64,000 nucleotides of DNA, from positions 35,091 to 99,090 of the forward strand of contig NZ_WTYM01000041.1 in the NCBI RefSeq assembly GCF_009827435.1. Direction: 5' to 3'. Made by a program: the position numbers and the translations under genes. The notes below the pieces were generated by a model that had not been told where the DNA came from, ran no database searches, and saw only the letters and a program-made list of their open reading frames with translations. Within the stretch, counting starts at the first letter, position 1. Every line of letters starts with the position of its first letter. The stretch comes from Croceibacterium salegens. Its GTDB lineage: Bacteria; Pseudomonadota; Alphaproteobacteria; Sphingomonadales; Sphingomonadaceae. Below are positions 8,854 to 18,873 of this stretch, piece by piece.

Positions 8854-9594
8854 ATGATCGAGAACGCCATCCTGCTCAGCGCCGGCCAGGGCAGCCGCTT
8901 GCTGCCACTGACCGCCGAACGCCCGAAATGCCTGATCGACTTCTCGGGCCGCTCGCTGATCGGCTGGCAGGTCGAGATGCTGGCGCGAGGCGGCGTGAAG
9001 CGGATCGACGTCGTCACCGGGTTCATGACCGACATGGTCGAGGCACACCTCACCGCCATCGCCGACCCGCGCATCGAGCTGCACGTCCACTTCAACCCGT
9101 TCTACAAGGTCGCCGACAACCTCGGTTCGTGCTGGATCGTGCGCGACCGCATGGCCGCGGGCGACTTCCTGATCCTCAACGGCGACACGCTCGTCGGCGA
9201 GGATATCGTCGCCAGCGTCCAGCAGGCCTCCGGCTGGCCGGTGTCCGTCACGGTCGACGTGAAGGCCGAATACGACAGCGACGACATGAAGGTCGAACGC
9301 GCCGCCGACGGTCGCCTTGTGCACATCGGCAAGACCCTGACCGCCGAGCAGTCGAACGCGGAATCGATCGGCTTCCTCGCCTTCCGCGGCGATGGGGCGG
9401 AAGCGTTCCGCGAAGCGATACGGCAGGCGATGCGCACGCCCGACGGGGTCAATCACTGGTACCTCAAGGTCGTCGACACCCTCGCCGCGAGCGGCAAGGT
9501 CGGCACCTGTTCGATCGAAGGTCTGGGCTGGGCCGAAGTCGACTACCTCAACGACATCGAGGATGCAACCGCGCTGACCGACAGCTGGGCCTAG
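8854..9594 (+). CDS. LicC-like sugar/alcohol-phosphate nucleotidyltransferase
   Basis: A 246-residue NTP-transferase. The nucleotide-binding signature GQGSRLLPLT (11-20) is followed by PKCLI with the conserved Lys25; ILNGDT with metal-binding Asp111 follows. The NPFYKVADNLGSCW region resembles phosphocholine cytidylyltransferases (LicC) more than hexose-1-phosphate enzymes. It probably makes a CDP- or NDP-activated headgroup. It sits beside a CDP-alcohol phosphatidyltransferase, a lipid kinase and a second nucleotidyltransferase, which fits a polar-lipid headgroup pathway. The 3' end overlaps the convergent HIT gene by four bases. Confidence 0.75.
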   Translation: MIENAILLSAGQGSRLLPLTAERPKCLIDFSGRSLIGWQVEMLARGGVKRIDVVTGFMTDMVEAHLTAIADPRIELHVHFNPFYKVADNLGSCWIVRDRMAAGDFLILNGDTLVGEDIVASVQQASGWPVSVTVDVKAEYDSDDMKVERAADGRLVHIGKTLTAEQSNAESIGFLAFRGDGAEAFREAIRQAMRTPDGVNHWYLKVVDTLAASGKVGTCSIEGLGWAEVDYLNDIEDATALTDSWA

Positions 9595-10016
9595 AAGCGG
9601 GCCTTCAGTTCCGCCACCAGCGCATCGCATTGCGCGTCATCGAGCGCTACCGCCTGTCCAAGCTGCGGCACCGCCGGCCAGCCGGCATCGGCAAAGCTCA
9701 CGCCGCCGAATTCGCGCGCGCCCTCGTAGCGCGGGATGACGTGGAAATGGACGTGCGGGTCGACCATCATCAGCATCAGGTAGTTGAGCTTCGCGTACCC
9801 GCAGAAATCGGCCAGCGCCGCCTCGATAGCCGAGGTCACCGACTTCAGTTCGGCATGCGCCTCGCCCGGCAGGTCGCCGAACGCGGTGGCATCGCTCTTC
9901 GCTGCCAGCACGAGGCAGCCGAGCGTCGGCTGCGCCGGGCGCAGCAGCACGACCCAGTGTTCGAACTCCCGGACCAGCGTCGCCGGCCAGCCGAATTTCT
10001 CGATCGTCGCGTTCAT
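9591..10016 (-). CDS. HIT family nucleotide hydrolase/transferase
   Basis: A 141-residue protein with the histidine triad in HVHFHVIPRY (His88, His90, His92). HIT proteins hydrolyse or transfer nucleoside monophosphates from nucleotide conjugates. The gene lies directly downstream of the CDP-alcohol phosphatidyltransferase on the minus strand, separated by four bases, so the two are probably cotranscribed. A role in turning over CMP-containing by-products is possible. Confidence 0.88.
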   Translation of the reverse strand: MNATIEKFGWPATLVREFEHWVVLLRPAQPTLGCLVLAAKSDATAFGDLPGEAHAELKSVTSAIEAALADFCGYAKLNYLMLMMVDPHVHFHVIPRYEGAREFGGVSFADAGWPAVPQLGQAVALDDAQCDALVAELKARF

Positions 10017-10020
10017 CGCC

Positions 10021-11139
10021 TCACCCTTGCGCCAGCCATGACGTCACCGGCCGGCCGCTGCGTTGCTGCGCCACGGCCTGCACCAGCCGCACGAGATGCA
10101 CCGCGCAGCTTAGCACGGTCCACACCGCCACCGCGACGATGCCGATGTCTGGACGGCCGAACAGCAGGGCGACGAAGAGGACCACCATGTTGGGATTGCG
10201 CCGCGCGGTAATCAGGCGGAAGCGGCTGTCGAAGCGCTCCCAGACGTGGATGTGGATGCCGCCGAACCAGGCGATGAAGGCCCCCTCGATCAGCCGCTGC
10301 AAAACGTAGCCGCCGACGATCGCGCCCTGCACCCACCAGAACGTGCTGTCGGACAGAGCGAGGCCCCAAGTGGCGAGGCCGGTCGCCCAGAACCACCACC
10401 AGAACGGCGGGTGGACGAGGTCTATCCCGTGGTCGAGCACGTCGCCGAACTTGCTCGAGGTGATGGTGCAGCGCGCCAGCTTGCCGTCCACGGTGTCGAG
10501 CACCATGAAGACGAAGCCCATTGCCATGCCGAGCCAGTAGTGCCCGTGCGCGAAGGCGACCGTCGCGGCGACGCAGAGCACCGCGCCGACCGCGCTCACC
10601 GCGTTGGGGCTGAGCCCGGCCCAGGCGGCGAAGCGTGTCAGCCACAGCGCCAGTTCGGGCCACAGGTACTTTGTCAGCAGGTCGGTGACGCCTTTGTAGG
10701 CGCCGAAATAGCTCGCCCGCTCGACCGCCCGGCGATTGTCGGCGGTAAGTTCGGTCAGGAACGGGCGTTCGCGCTTGCGCAGCACCTTGTTCTCGATGGC
10801 CGCGCCGTCCTCGTAGGCGGTGGCGGTAATGCCCTCGGGCAGCGGCGCGCCATCGCGGATCGCCGCGCGCAGGGCGGCCGCCTCGTGTTCGTTGCGAGCA
10901 TGGGCCAACACCGGGACGCCGCCCAGGGTCACGACCATGCCGGGGTGCGCGGCGACGTGGCCTAGCCAGGCCGGGTCGAAGGCATGGTCGGCGTTGACCA
11001 GCACGACCGGCGTGCCGGTTCCGCCGAGTCCGGCCTTGGCGGCCATGCGCCGCACCCGCTCGCCGGTGTCGAGACCCCACATCCGGACCGGGTTGGCGCC
11101 GACGGTTTCGACGGAAATGGCGGGCTCGGTTTCGCTCAT
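10021..11139 (-). CDS. CDP-alcohol phosphatidyltransferase with N-terminal nucleotidyltransferase-like region
   Basis: A 372-residue protein. Residues 1-140 form a soluble region reminiscent of a degenerate nucleotidyltransferase: it lacks a GxGxR motif but has VLVNADHAF (46-54). Residues 141-372 are membrane helices carrying the full CDP-OH-P signature: Asp215, Asp218-Gly219, Ala222-Arg223, Gly232, Asp236, Asp240. The order resembles bifunctional inositol-phosphate cytidylyltransferase/DIPP-synthase proteins. It should transfer a phosphoalcohol from a CDP carrier. The start at 11139 is the ATG opening the conserved region; the longer frame is antisense to the lipid-kinase operon. It is divergent from that operon. 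Confidence 0.8.
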   Translation of the reverse strand: MSETEPAISVETVGANPVRMWGLDTGERVRRMAAKAGLGGTGTPVVLVNADHAFDPAWLGHVAAHPGMVVTLGGVPVLAHARNEHEAAALRAAIRDGAPLPEGITATAYEDGAAIENKVLRKRERPFLTELTADNRRAVERASYFGAYKGVTDLLTKYLWPELALWLTRFAAWAGLSPNAVSAVGAVLCVAATVAFAHGHYWLGMAMGFVFMVLDTVDGKLARCTITSSKFGDVLDHGIDLVHPPFWWWFWATGLATWGLALSDSTFWWVQGAIVGGYVLQRLIEGAFIAWFGGIHIHVWERFDSRFRLITARRNPNMVVLFVALLFGRPDIGIVAVAVWTVLSCAVHLVRLVQAVAQQRSGRPVTSWLAQG

Positions 11140-11202
11140 GCGCGGCCAGCGCTTAAGGCCGGTGCCTGCCGAGCGCAAGAAAGCCCTAGCCACCTGCGGG
11201 AC

Positions 11203-12231
11203 ATGGCGAGTAAGCGCACCCCTGCAATGAGCGACGGCATCAAGACCTTCGACGAGCTCCCGCGGCCCGCCCCGGGATCTGGTGTCGACCCGGGGGTCGC
11301 GCGACGTACCGAACGAAGCGCCCCGCTGGTCGGGGTCATCCGCAACTCGCGCAGCTATCGCAACAAGGGCCGCGAGCAAGGCGTTGCGCCCGGCGTCGAC
11401 GTCATCGTCGAAACCACCACCAAGCGCCGCGAGCTGGTCGGCGTGCTCGACGGCTTCGCGGCCAAGGGCATAGACTACCTCGCCATTTCCGGCGGCGACG
11501 GCACCGTGCGCGACGTGCTGACCTGCGGCGCGGAAATCTTTGGAACCGACTGGCCGACACTCATCGTCCTGCCCAAGGGCAAGACCAATGCGCTCGCCGC
11601 CGATCTCGGCGCGCCGGAGAACTGGTCGCTTGCCGCGGCGATGGAATCCGCCCGCGCCGGCCACTTCGTGACGCGCCGGCCGCTGGTCGTGTCCGTAGCC
11701 GCCGATCCGCAGGCGCGGGTCTACGGCTTCCTGTTCGGCGGGGGGGTGTTCCACCGCACCATCAAGCTTGGGCAAGGCGCCCATCGCTGGGGCGCGTTCA
11801 ACGCCGCCGCGGTCGGCCTGACGACGGCATGGGCGCTCGGCCAAGCGCTGCTCGCCGGAAGCGAAAACCCGTGGCGCCAGCGCTCGCTCATGCGGATTAC
11901 CCTGCCGGGAACCGAACAGCTGTCCGGCGGAGACGAGCGCTATGTGATGATCGCCTCGACGCTCGAGAATCTTCCGCTCGGGGTCAAACCGTTCGGGAAC
12001 CTGCGCGAAGGGCTCAAGGCCATCGTCCTCGACACGCCGGCGCGGCGCAGCCTGATGCACCTGCCGATGGTCGCGCTGGGCCGGCGCAAGGACGGGCGCG
12101 GCTACCATTGTTTTGCTGCCGAGAGCTTCGGGCTCGACATTACCGAGCCCTTCATCCTCGACGGCGAGGCCTTCCCGCCGGGCAACTACCGCATCTCGAC
12201 CGGCCCCTCGCTGACGTTCGTCGCGTCGTGA
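11203..12231 (+). CDS. Diacylglycerol kinase-fold lipid kinase
   Basis: A 342-residue protein with the DAGK catalytic motif AISGGDGT (94-101; GGDGT at 97-101) and preceding VGVIRNSRSYRNK. It should phosphorylate diacylglycerol or a related lipid alcohol to the phosphate form. An in-frame ATG at 11227 is an alternative start (334 residues). The stop overlaps the GTG of the next gene (GTGA), indicating translational coupling with the Tam41-like protein. Confidence 0.85.
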   Translation: MASKRTPAMSDGIKTFDELPRPAPGSGVDPGVARRTERSAPLVGVIRNSRSYRNKGREQGVAPGVDVIVETTTKRRELVGVLDGFAAKGIDYLAISGGDGTVRDVLTCGAEIFGTDWPTLIVLPKGKTNALAADLGAPENWSLAAAMESARAGHFVTRRPLVVSVAADPQARVYGFLFGGGVFHRTIKLGQGAHRWGAFNAAAVGLTTAWALGQALLAGSENPWRQRSLMRITLPGTEQLSGGDERYVMIASTLENLPLGVKPFGNLREGLKAIVLDTPARRSLMHLPMVALGRRKDGRGYHCFAAESFGLDITEPFILDGEAFPPGNYRISTGPSLTFVAS

Positions 12232-13130
12232 ATGAAGCGCTTGAAACGCGCGTTTCGGCGATGCTCGCGCGCGAAGTTCGTCCCGAAGTCGTTCGGCAGG
12301 CGCAAGTACTCGGTGAAGAGGCCGGAGCGCTGGCGGTGCTGTTCTACGGTTCGAACCTGAGGACCGGCTCGCTCGAAGGGGTGCTCGACTACTACGCGCT
12401 GCTCCCGGGTCCGGCCGAGACCGGGCTGTGGCCGCGCGTTTCCTACCGCGAGTGGGACGACGCCGGAACCGGCGAGCGGCTGCGCGCCAAGTTCGCCGAA
12501 ATGTCGCTCGCCAAGTTCGCCGAGGCAGCAAGCGGCCGAAGCCTCGACACGACGATCTGGGCGAGGTTCGTCCAGCCCAGCGCGATGGTCTGGGCGAAGG
12601 ACGAAGCGGCGGCGGCGGCTGTCCGCGAGGCGATTGCCGAAGCCGCCCGCACCGCCGCCCGCCTCGCCGCCGCGCTCGGCCCGGCGAAGGGGCAGCCGGA
12701 CGACTATTGGAAGGCGCTGTTCCGCGCCACCTATCGGGCCGAATTGCGGGTCGAGGCGCCGGGGCGCGAGAATTCGATCCTTGCCGCCAACCCGGCGCAC
12801 TTCGACGGCCTGCTGCGCGCCGCACTGGTTTCCGCCGGGGTGCCGTTCCGCGACGACGGCGGACACATCGCCCCGCAGATCGAGCCGGGCGAACGGCGCG
12901 CCATCCTGAACTGGTGGAACAAGCGCCGCCGGCTCGGCAAGGCGCTCAACGCCGCGCGGCTGGTGCGGGCCAATTCGACCTTTGCCGGGGCCCCGCAGTA
13001 CATCGCCTGGAAGATCGAGCGCCATACCGGCGTCGCGGTCGAGGTCACCCCGTGGCGCGAGAAGCACCCGCTCCTCGCCGCGCCGGGAGTGCTGTGGAAG
13101 GTGTGGCGCTCGCGCCGCAAACCCGGGTGA
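12228..13130 (+). CDS. Tam41-like nucleotidyltransferase (candidate CDP-diacylglycerol synthase)
   Basis: A 300-residue protein, starting at GTG within the stop of the lipid kinase. VLFYGSNLRTGSLEGVLDYY holds Gly41-Ser42 and Asp54, a nucleotidyltransferase GS motif followed by an acidic strand, as in Tam41/Mmp37, the mitochondrial phosphatidate cytidylyltransferase. Later segments TTIWARFVQP (108-117) and TYRAELRVE (168-176) line up in order with recalled Tam41 blocks. No membrane helix is evident. With a DAG kinase before it and a CDP-alcohol transferase nearby, conversion of phosphatidic acid plus CTP to CDP-DAG is a coherent but unproven role. Confidence 0.6.
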   Translation: MNEALETRVSAMLAREVRPEVVRQAQVLGEEAGALAVLFYGSNLRTGSLEGVLDYYALLPGPAETGLWPRVSYREWDDAGTGERLRAKFAEMSLAKFAEAASGRSLDTTIWARFVQPSAMVWAKDEAAAAAVREAIAEAARTAARLAAALGPAKGQPDDYWKALFRATYRAELRVEAPGRENSILAANPAHFDGLLRAALVSAGVPFRDDGGHIAPQIEPGERRAILNWWNKRRRLGKALNAARLVRANSTFAGAPQYIAWKIERHTGVAVEVTPWREKHPLLAAPGVLWKVWRSRRKPG

Positions 13131-13879
13131 GCGCGCCGGTCCTGATCCTCGCCGGGAGCCGCCCCGACGGTCTCGACCCGATCGCCACGGCCGAGGACGT
13201 GCCGCACAAGGCGCTCGCCCGGGTCGGCGGGCTGACGCTCCTCGAGCGGGCAGTCGCCGCAGCCCGGGCCTGGGGCGCGAGCGAAGTGCTCGTCGCGGCG
13301 AACAACCCGGCGGTGGAGGACGAAGTCCGGCGGCTCGGCGCGACCCTGCTGCCGACTGCGAGCGGCCCGAGCGGCAGCGTCGCGCTGGCTTTCGAACGCA
13401 CCGGCGCGCCGCTGCTGGTCACCACCGCCGACCACGCCCTGCTCGAACCCGGCTGGCTCGCCGCGCTGGTCGCCGGAACTCCGGCCGACGCCGACGTGTC
13501 GCTGATGCTGGCGCGGCGCGAGGCGGTCGAGGCCGCTGCGCCGGGCAGCCAGCGGACATGGCTGTCGCTGGCCGACGGCGACTGGTCGGGGTGCAACCTG
13601 TTTTATCTCGCGTCCGCAGCCGCTCCGACGGCGCTTGCCACCTGGCGCCGGGTCGAGGCCGACCGCAAGCGCCCATGGCGCATCGCCGCCCGGCTAGGCT
13701 GGGGCACCTTGTGGAATTTCCTGCGCGGCAAGCTGACGATGGCCGAGGCCGTCGCGCGCATAGGGCAGCGCATCGGTATCACCGCGGCGCTGGTCGCAGC
13801 GACCGACGGGCGCGCGGCGATCGATGTCGACAAGCCCGCCGACCTCGCGCTCGTGCGCGCGCTGGCCGAAGCTCAGTAG
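13127..13879 (+). CDS. MobA-like nucleotidyltransferase
   Basis: A 250-residue protein starting at GTG in a GTGA overlap with the Tam41-like gene. The N-terminus VLILAGSRPDG replaces the canonical LAGGxSxRxG, and PHKALARVGGLTLLERA supplies the conserved Lys. VTTADHALLEPGW carries the metal-binding Asp region. The fold is that of MobA/GTP-type NTP transferases, but the loop differences suggest another substrate than molybdopterin. It is third in the coupled lipid-kinase operon. Confidence 0.72.
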   Translation: MSAPVLILAGSRPDGLDPIATAEDVPHKALARVGGLTLLERAVAAARAWGASEVLVAANNPAVEDEVRRLGATLLPTASGPSGSVALAFERTGAPLLVTTADHALLEPGWLAALVAGTPADADVSLMLARREAVEAAAPGSQRTWLSLADGDWSGCNLFYLASAAAPTALATWRRVEADRKRPWRIAARLGWGTLWNFLRGKLTMAEAVARIGQRIGITAALVAATDGRAAIDVDKPADLALVRALAEAQ

Positions 13880-14391
13880 TAGCGCATCGTGATGGAAATC
13901 GGCTTGACCGCGTTGCCGACCTCGAAGGCGGTCTTCTTGTAGCTCGGCCGGCCCATGTTGAAGAGATTGAGCGAGGGGTTGTTCGACATGCCGCCACCGT
14001 CCAGCGTCATGTCGGTCTCGCCGTTACCGTTGATATCGTGACGAATGGCGATGCCGTAGGTGCCGGCAGCGGGCACCGGCATGCAGAAGGTCATCTGCCC
14101 GGCCTTGGCCGGGGTCTCGATGCGGTTGATCCACTTGCCCTTTTCGAGCCAGTCGGACGACGCGCTGCGATAGAGCTGGACGCGCATCGTCCCCGTCGAG
14201 GCCTTGATGCCGCTGACGGTAATCAGGACGGACGGCTTCTCCCCACGGCAGGCGGCCGGGTTGTTGGAGATCGTGTTGCGATAGGTCACCCCCTGCGCGC
14301 CGGCGAAGCTCGCCCCGGCAAGCGCAGCAAGCGCAAGCCCGGTAGCGGCAAGGCGAATGGTCACTGGACGGCTCATCAAGTCGAACTCCAT
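13873..14391 (-). CDS. DUF2141 secreted protein
   Basis: A 172-residue protein with a signal peptide (LAATGLALAALAGASFAGAQG). The mature part matches the DUF2141 pattern with SGIKASTGTMRVQLYRS and a DINGNGETD loop. The function is unknown; proteins of this family are common in the Sphingomonadales envelope. MSRPVT at 14376 is an alternative start. Its 3' end overlaps the MobA-like gene by seven bases. Confidence 0.85.
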   Translation of the reverse strand: MEFDLMSRPVTIRLAATGLALAALAGASFAGAQGVTYRNTISNNPAACRGEKPSVLITVSGIKASTGTMRVQLYRSASSDWLEKGKWINRIETPAKAGQMTFCMPVPAAGTYGIAIRHDINGNGETDMTLDGGGMSNNPSLNLFNMGRPSYKKTAFEVGNAVKPISITMRYY

Positions 14392-14591
14392 CGGTCGTCG
14401 GGCGCTTGTTATCTGTGCGGAAATGAAATGGCCCCGTTCGCAGGCGATTTCTAGCCGAGCGCGCTGAATAGCCTGTGAACTTGGCTGTCAGGAGCGCTAA
14501 AGCACCGATTAGCCGCCTTGCGGCGGTGGATAACGCACCGGGCACGTTTTATGCCCGAGTCCCATACCGCTAAGGCGGCGAAGGCAGCGCC

Positions 14592-15257
14592 ATGGCAAGA
14601 CCGCTTATCTCGCCCTCCATCCTTTCGGCCGACTTCGCGCGGCTCGGTGAAGAAGTGCGCGCGATCGACGCTGCCGGCGCCGACTGGATCCACGTCGACG
14701 TGATGGACGGGCACTACGTCCCCAACCTGACGATCGGCCCGGCCGTGGTGAAGGCGCTGCGCCCGCACAGCGCCAAGACCTTCGACGTCCACCTGATGGT
14801 CAGCCCGGTCGATTTCTGGCTCGAACCCTTCGCCGAAGCCGGGGCCGACATCATCACCGTCCATCCCGAAGCCGGGCCGCACGTCCATCGCACGGTGCAG
14901 GCGATCAAGACGCTGGGAAAGAAGGCCGGGGTTTCCCTCAATCCCGGAACACCGGCGAAAATGCTCGATTACCTGATCGAGGAAATCGACCTGGTGCTGG
15001 TTATGAGCGTCAATCCGGGGTTCGGCGGGCAGAGCTTCATCGCCAGCCAGCTCAAGAAGATCGAAGCTATCCGGACGATGATCGACAAGCGCGGGCTCGA
15101 CGTGCTGATCGAGGTCGATGGCGGGGTGACTGCCGAGACTGCGCCGCAATGCGTAGCCGCCGGTGCCGACGTGCTGGTTGCCGGATCGGCCACCTTCAAG
15201 GGCGGGCCGGATTGCTACGCCGCCAACATAACCGCACTGCGAGGGGACACGGCATGA
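14592..15257 (+). CDS. rpe: Ribulose-phosphate 3-epimerase
   Basis: A 221-residue TIM-barrel enzyme of the pentose phosphate pathway. [29 protein letters not shown] (metal-binding His/Asp), and [10 protein letters not shown] are all present. It interconverts ribulose-5-phosphate and xylulose-5-phosphate. The stop overlaps the ATG of the heparinase-like gene (ATGA), giving a coupled pair. Confidence 0.97.
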   Translation: MARPLISPSILSADFARLGEEVRAIDAAGADWIHVDVMDGHYVPNLTIGPAVVKALRPHSAKTFDVHLMVSPVDFWLEPFAEAGADIITVHPEAGPHVHRTVQAIKTLGKKAGVSLNPGTPAKMLDYLIEEIDLVLVMSVNPGFGGQSFIASQLKKIEAIRTMIDKRGLDVLIEVDGGVTAETAPQCVAAGADVLVAGSATFKGGPDCYAANITALRGDTA

Positions 15258-17134
15258 GCGACCGGGCAGTCCAGGCCATGCTCCCGCTGGGGGTCGAGGA
15301 ACTGGATGTCGACCCGGTCGATGACGCCGAAGCCATGGCCATCCCGCTCTCCGCAGCCAAGGAGGAACCCCTGGCGGGCAAGGCCGAAGACGAGGACAAA
15401 CCCGAGCCCGGCGAACTGATCGAACCGGGCCGCGCACTGGCCATCTCCGATTTCGTGCCGCCCGACGTTTCCGCCGGCGAGCGCCTAATCCGCCTCGCCT
15501 ATCGCCTCGGCGTCCCCGGCCCGACGCTCGCCGCCCCATTCCGCAAGCACCCGGCACCGCGCCTGCTGGCGACGGTCGAGAACCCCCTGCCCGGCGACCC
15601 GGTTGCCGGGACCGCGTTGCGCGCCGGGCATTTCCTGATCCACGGGGTCAAGATCCCGATCGCCCAGCTCGACTGTTCGCCAGTCGCCCGCCTGACCCCG
15701 CCGGTCGAGCGCACGGTGCACGGCTTCACCTGGCTCGCCGACCTCGAAGCCTGCGCCCCGCGCCAGCAGTGCACGCAGATCGCCGAGCGGGTCCTCACGG
15801 CCTGGCTCGACGCCAACCAGAAAATCGGCCGGGGCGCAGCCTGGCGCGTCGGTCATACCGGGCAGCGGCTGCTCGGCTGGCTGGTCCACGCCCCTCTGCT
15901 GCTCGGCGGCAACGACAAGCGGCTGTGCGCCCGTACGCTCACCGTGGCGTCGGAAACCGCGCGTTGGCTCGACCGCAACGTCGGCAAGGCCGAGGACCGG
16001 CTGGCCGAGGTCGCCGGATGGTGCGGCATCGTCGCTGCCGGCCTTTTGCTGCCGGAAGGCAAGCCGCGGCGGCTGTTCGGCGAGGCCGGTCTGGTCCGCG
16101 CCCTCGGCGAACTCGTCGGCGACGATGGCGGCGTGCTGTCGCGCAGTCCGTTCGACCAGATCGAGGCGATCGCCCTGCTCACCCGGCTCGGCGCCTGCTA
16201 CCGCGCGACCCGGCGCGACCCGCCGCAGGCGGTCGACGCCATGCAGCGCATGCTGGTGCCGCCGCTGCTGGCGATGATCCATTCGGACAACGCTCTCGCC
16301 TCGTGGCAGGGCTCTAGTGCGGTGAGCGAGAACAAGCTGCGCACGCTCATCGAAGCGAGCGGGGTCCGTACCCGCCCGCTCAAGGATGCCCGGCAATGGG
16401 GCTACCAGCGCGTCTCCGCCGGGCGCTCGACTCTGGTGCTCGACGCCGCTCCGCCGCCGCTCGCCCGGCACAGCCGCCATGGCTGCGCCTCGACGCTGGC
16501 CTTCGAATTCTCGCACGGGCCGAGCCGCATCGTCGTCAACTGCGGCGGTGCGGGCACCGCCGGCGGGCTCGTCCCGGTGCGCATCGAGCAGGGCCTGCGC
16601 GCCACCGCCGCGCATTCGACGCTGGTGCTCGGCGATTCCAATTCCACCGCGGTGCTGATCAACGGCAAGCTCGGCAGCGGGGTCAGCGAGGTCGAGGTCG
16701 ACCGGCGGCTGGCCGAAGCGGGCAAGTCGCAGGCGACGCGAATCGAGGCGAGCCATGACGGCTACGTCTCGCGCCACGGCCTGGTGCATCGCCGCATCCT
16801 GATCCTGCGCGACGACGGTACCGAACTTCGCGGCGAGGACCTGCTCGTTCCGGCCGGCAAGAAGGGCAAGCGCGGCAAGATCGGCTACGCCATCCGCTTC
16901 CACCTCGGCCCGGCGGTCGAGGCGAGCCTGACCGACAACAAGCGCGGCGCCCACCTGGCCATGCGTGACGGGACATACTGGCAATTCCTTGCCCCGCGTA
17001 GCGAGGTGACGATAGACGAGAGCCTGTGGATCGACGGCGATGGCCGCCCGCACCCGGTGCAGCAGCTAGTCATCGAAGGCATGGAATCGCGCAGCGGGGC
17101 GAGTTTCGCCTGGCTGTTCAAGAAAATAGGTTAG
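15254..17134 (+). CDS. Heparinase II/III family protein
   Basis: A 626-residue protein with an alpha-helical toroid N-terminal half ([18 protein letters not shown] region) and a C-terminal beta-sandwich with the signature [11 protein letters not shown] and [13 protein letters not shown]. No secretion signal is evident; the first 80 residues are acidic and low in complexity. The order rpe, heparinase-like, purH recurs in alphaproteobacteria. Polysaccharide lyase activity is suggested by the fold but has not been shown for this branch. Confidence 0.85.
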   Translation: MSDRAVQAMLPLGVEELDVDPVDDAEAMAIPLSAAKEEPLAGKAEDEDKPEPGELIEPGRALAISDFVPPDVSAGERLIRLAYRLGVPGPTLAAPFRKHPAPRLLATVENPLPGDPVAGTALRAGHFLIHGVKIPIAQLDCSPVARLTPPVERTVHGFTWLADLEACAPRQQCTQIAERVLTAWLDANQKIGRGAAWRVGHTGQRLLGWLVHAPLLLGGNDKRLCARTLTVASETARWLDRNVGKAEDRLAEVAGWCGIVAAGLLLPEGKPRRLFGEAGLVRALGELVGDDGGVLSRSPFDQIEAIALLTRLGACYRATRRDPPQAVDAMQRMLVPPLLAMIHSDNALASWQGSSAVSENKLRTLIEASGVRTRPLKDARQWGYQRVSAGRSTLVLDAAPPPLARHSRHGCASTLAFEFSHGPSRIVVNCGGAGTAGGLVPVRIEQGLRATAAHSTLVLGDSNSTAVLINGKLGSGVSEVEVDRRLAEAGKSQATRIEASHDGYVSRHGLVHRRILILRDDGTELRGEDLLVPAGKKGKRGKIGYAIRFHLGPAVEASLTDNKRGAHLAMRDGTYWQFLAPRSEVTIDESLWIDGDGRPHPVQQLVIEGMESRSGASFAWLFKKIG

Positions 17135-17138
17135 TTCA

Positions 17139-18728
17139 ATGAGCAATGTGAGCATCAAGCGGGCACTTCTCTCGGTGTCCGACAAGAGCGGATTGGCCGA
17201 TCTCGGCAGCAGGCTCGCCAAGGCAGGAGTCGAACTGGTTTCGACCGGCGGTACGGCCCGGGCGCTGCGCGAGGCCGGGCTCGAAGTGCGCGACGTCTCG
17301 GACGTGACTGGCTTTCCGGAGATGATGGACGGACGGGTAAAGACGCTCCACCCACTGATCCACGGCGGTCTGCTGGCGGTGCGCGACGATCCCGAGCACG
17401 CCGCTGCGATGGACGCCCACGATATCGGCGCGATCGACCTCGTGGTGGTCAACCTCTACCCGTTCGAGGAAACCGTGATGCGCGGCGCGGACCGCGACAC
17501 GATCATCGAGAACATCGACATCGGTGGGCCGAGCATGGTCCGCTCGGCGGCGAAGAACCACCATTACGTGACCATCGTCACCGATCCGGCCGACTACGAC
17601 CTGCTCTACGCCGAGCTGGCCGACAACGACGGCGCAACCACGCTGGGGTTCCGCAAGCACATGGCGGCCAAGGCCTTCGCCGCCACCGCCGCCTACGACG
17701 CGATGATCAGCCAGTGGTTCGCCTTCGCCGACCAGCGGCAGATGTTCCCCGACATGATCGCGGTCAACGGGCGCAAGCTCGCCGAGCTGCGCTATGGCGA
17801 GAACCCGCACCAGCAGGCGGCGGTCTATGAGCCCGTCGGTCCGCACGTATCGGGCCTGCCGCAAGCCGAGCAGGTGCAGGGCAAGGAGCTCAGCTACAAC
17901 AACTACAACGACGCCGATGCCGCGCTCGAACTCTGTGCCGAATTCAAGGGCGGCGAACCGGCGGTGGTGATCGTCAAGCACGCCAACCCGTGCGGCGTGG
18001 CGCAGGGGCCGAGCCTGCTGCAGGCGTGGACCGACGCGCTGCAGTGCGATTCCGTCTCCGCGTTCGGCGGCATCGTCGCGGTCAACCGCCCGCTCGACGG
18101 GCCGACTGCCGAGGCAATTTGTGAAATCTTCACAGAAGTCGTCGTCGCGCCCGGCGCGGACGATGCCGCGAAGGCCGCCTTCGCCAAGAAGAAGAACCTG
18201 CGCCTGTTGCTGATCGACGAACTGCCCGATCCGCGCCGCGGCGGGCTCCTGCTCAAGCCGATCGCCGGCGGGCTGCTGGTGCAGGGCCGCGACAACGGGG
18301 CGATCTCCGCTGTCGACCTCAAGGTGGTGACCAAGCGCGAGCCGACCGAACAGGAGCTCAGGGACTGCCTGTTCGCCTGGACCGTCGCCCGGCACGTGAA
18401 GTCGAACGCCATCGTCTATGCGAAGGACGGCGCCACGGCAGGAATCGGGGCGGGGCAGATGAACCGACGCGATTCGGCGCGCATCGCCGCGATCAAGGCG
18501 AGCGAGGCGGCCGAGACCTATGGCTGGAGCGCAGCCAGGACGGTGGGCAGCGCCGTCGCCTCCGACGCCTTCTTCCCCTTCGCCGACGGCCTGCTCGCCG
18601 CGGCCGAGGCCGGGGCCACCGCGGTCATCCAGCCCGGCGGCTCGATGCGTGACGACGAGGTCATCGCGGCGGCCGACGCGGCCGGCCTGGCGATGGTCTT
18701 CACCGGGATGCGCCATTTCCGGCACTGA
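17139..18728 (+). CDS. purH: Bifunctional IMP biosynthesis protein PurH
   Basis: A 529-residue enzyme performing the last two steps of IMP synthesis. The N-terminal IMP cyclohydrolase domain carries [11 protein letters not shown] and STGGTARAL. The AICAR transformylase domain has [10 protein letters not shown] and KHANPCG and ends with [10 protein letters not shown]. The length is normal. It follows the heparinase-like gene with a four-base gap. Confidence 0.98.
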   Translation: MSNVSIKRALLSVSDKSGLADLGSRLAKAGVELVSTGGTARALREAGLEVRDVSDVTGFPEMMDGRVKTLHPLIHGGLLAVRDDPEHAAAMDAHDIGAIDLVVVNLYPFEETVMRGADRDTIIENIDIGGPSMVRSAAKNHHYVTIVTDPADYDLLYAELADNDGATTLGFRKHMAAKAFAATAAYDAMISQWFAFADQRQMFPDMIAVNGRKLAELRYGENPHQQAAVYEPVGPHVSGLPQAEQVQGKELSYNNYNDADAALELCAEFKGGEPAVVIVKHANPCGVAQGPSLLQAWTDALQCDSVSAFGGIVAVNRPLDGPTAEAICEIFTEVVVAPGADDAAKAAFAKKKNLRLLLIDELPDPRRGGLLLKPIAGGLLVQGRDNGAISAVDLKVVTKREPTEQELRDCLFAWTVARHVKSNAIVYAKDGATAGIGAGQMNRRDSARIAAIKASEAAETYGWSAARTVGSAVASDAFFPFADGLLAAAEAGATAVIQPGGSMRDDEVIAAADAAGLAMVFTGMRHFRH

Positions 18729-18873
18729 TTTTCGCGCAACTCGTCGCACGTTCAAAACGGTTCATCTTGAACTGGGCGATTATGAACGCCAGCCGACTTT
18801 GCGTTCAATCTTGGGTAACCCATCGGCCCCTATCCCGACCTCACCAGACGCAACGAGACACGAAAGTTACCCC

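Noticed and set aside
11140..12825. Extension of the CDP-alcohol transferase frame upstream to 12825
   Set aside because: The extra sequence is antisense to the lipid-kinase and Tam41-like genes and is Arg/Pro-rich. The ATG at 11139 begins the conserved part.
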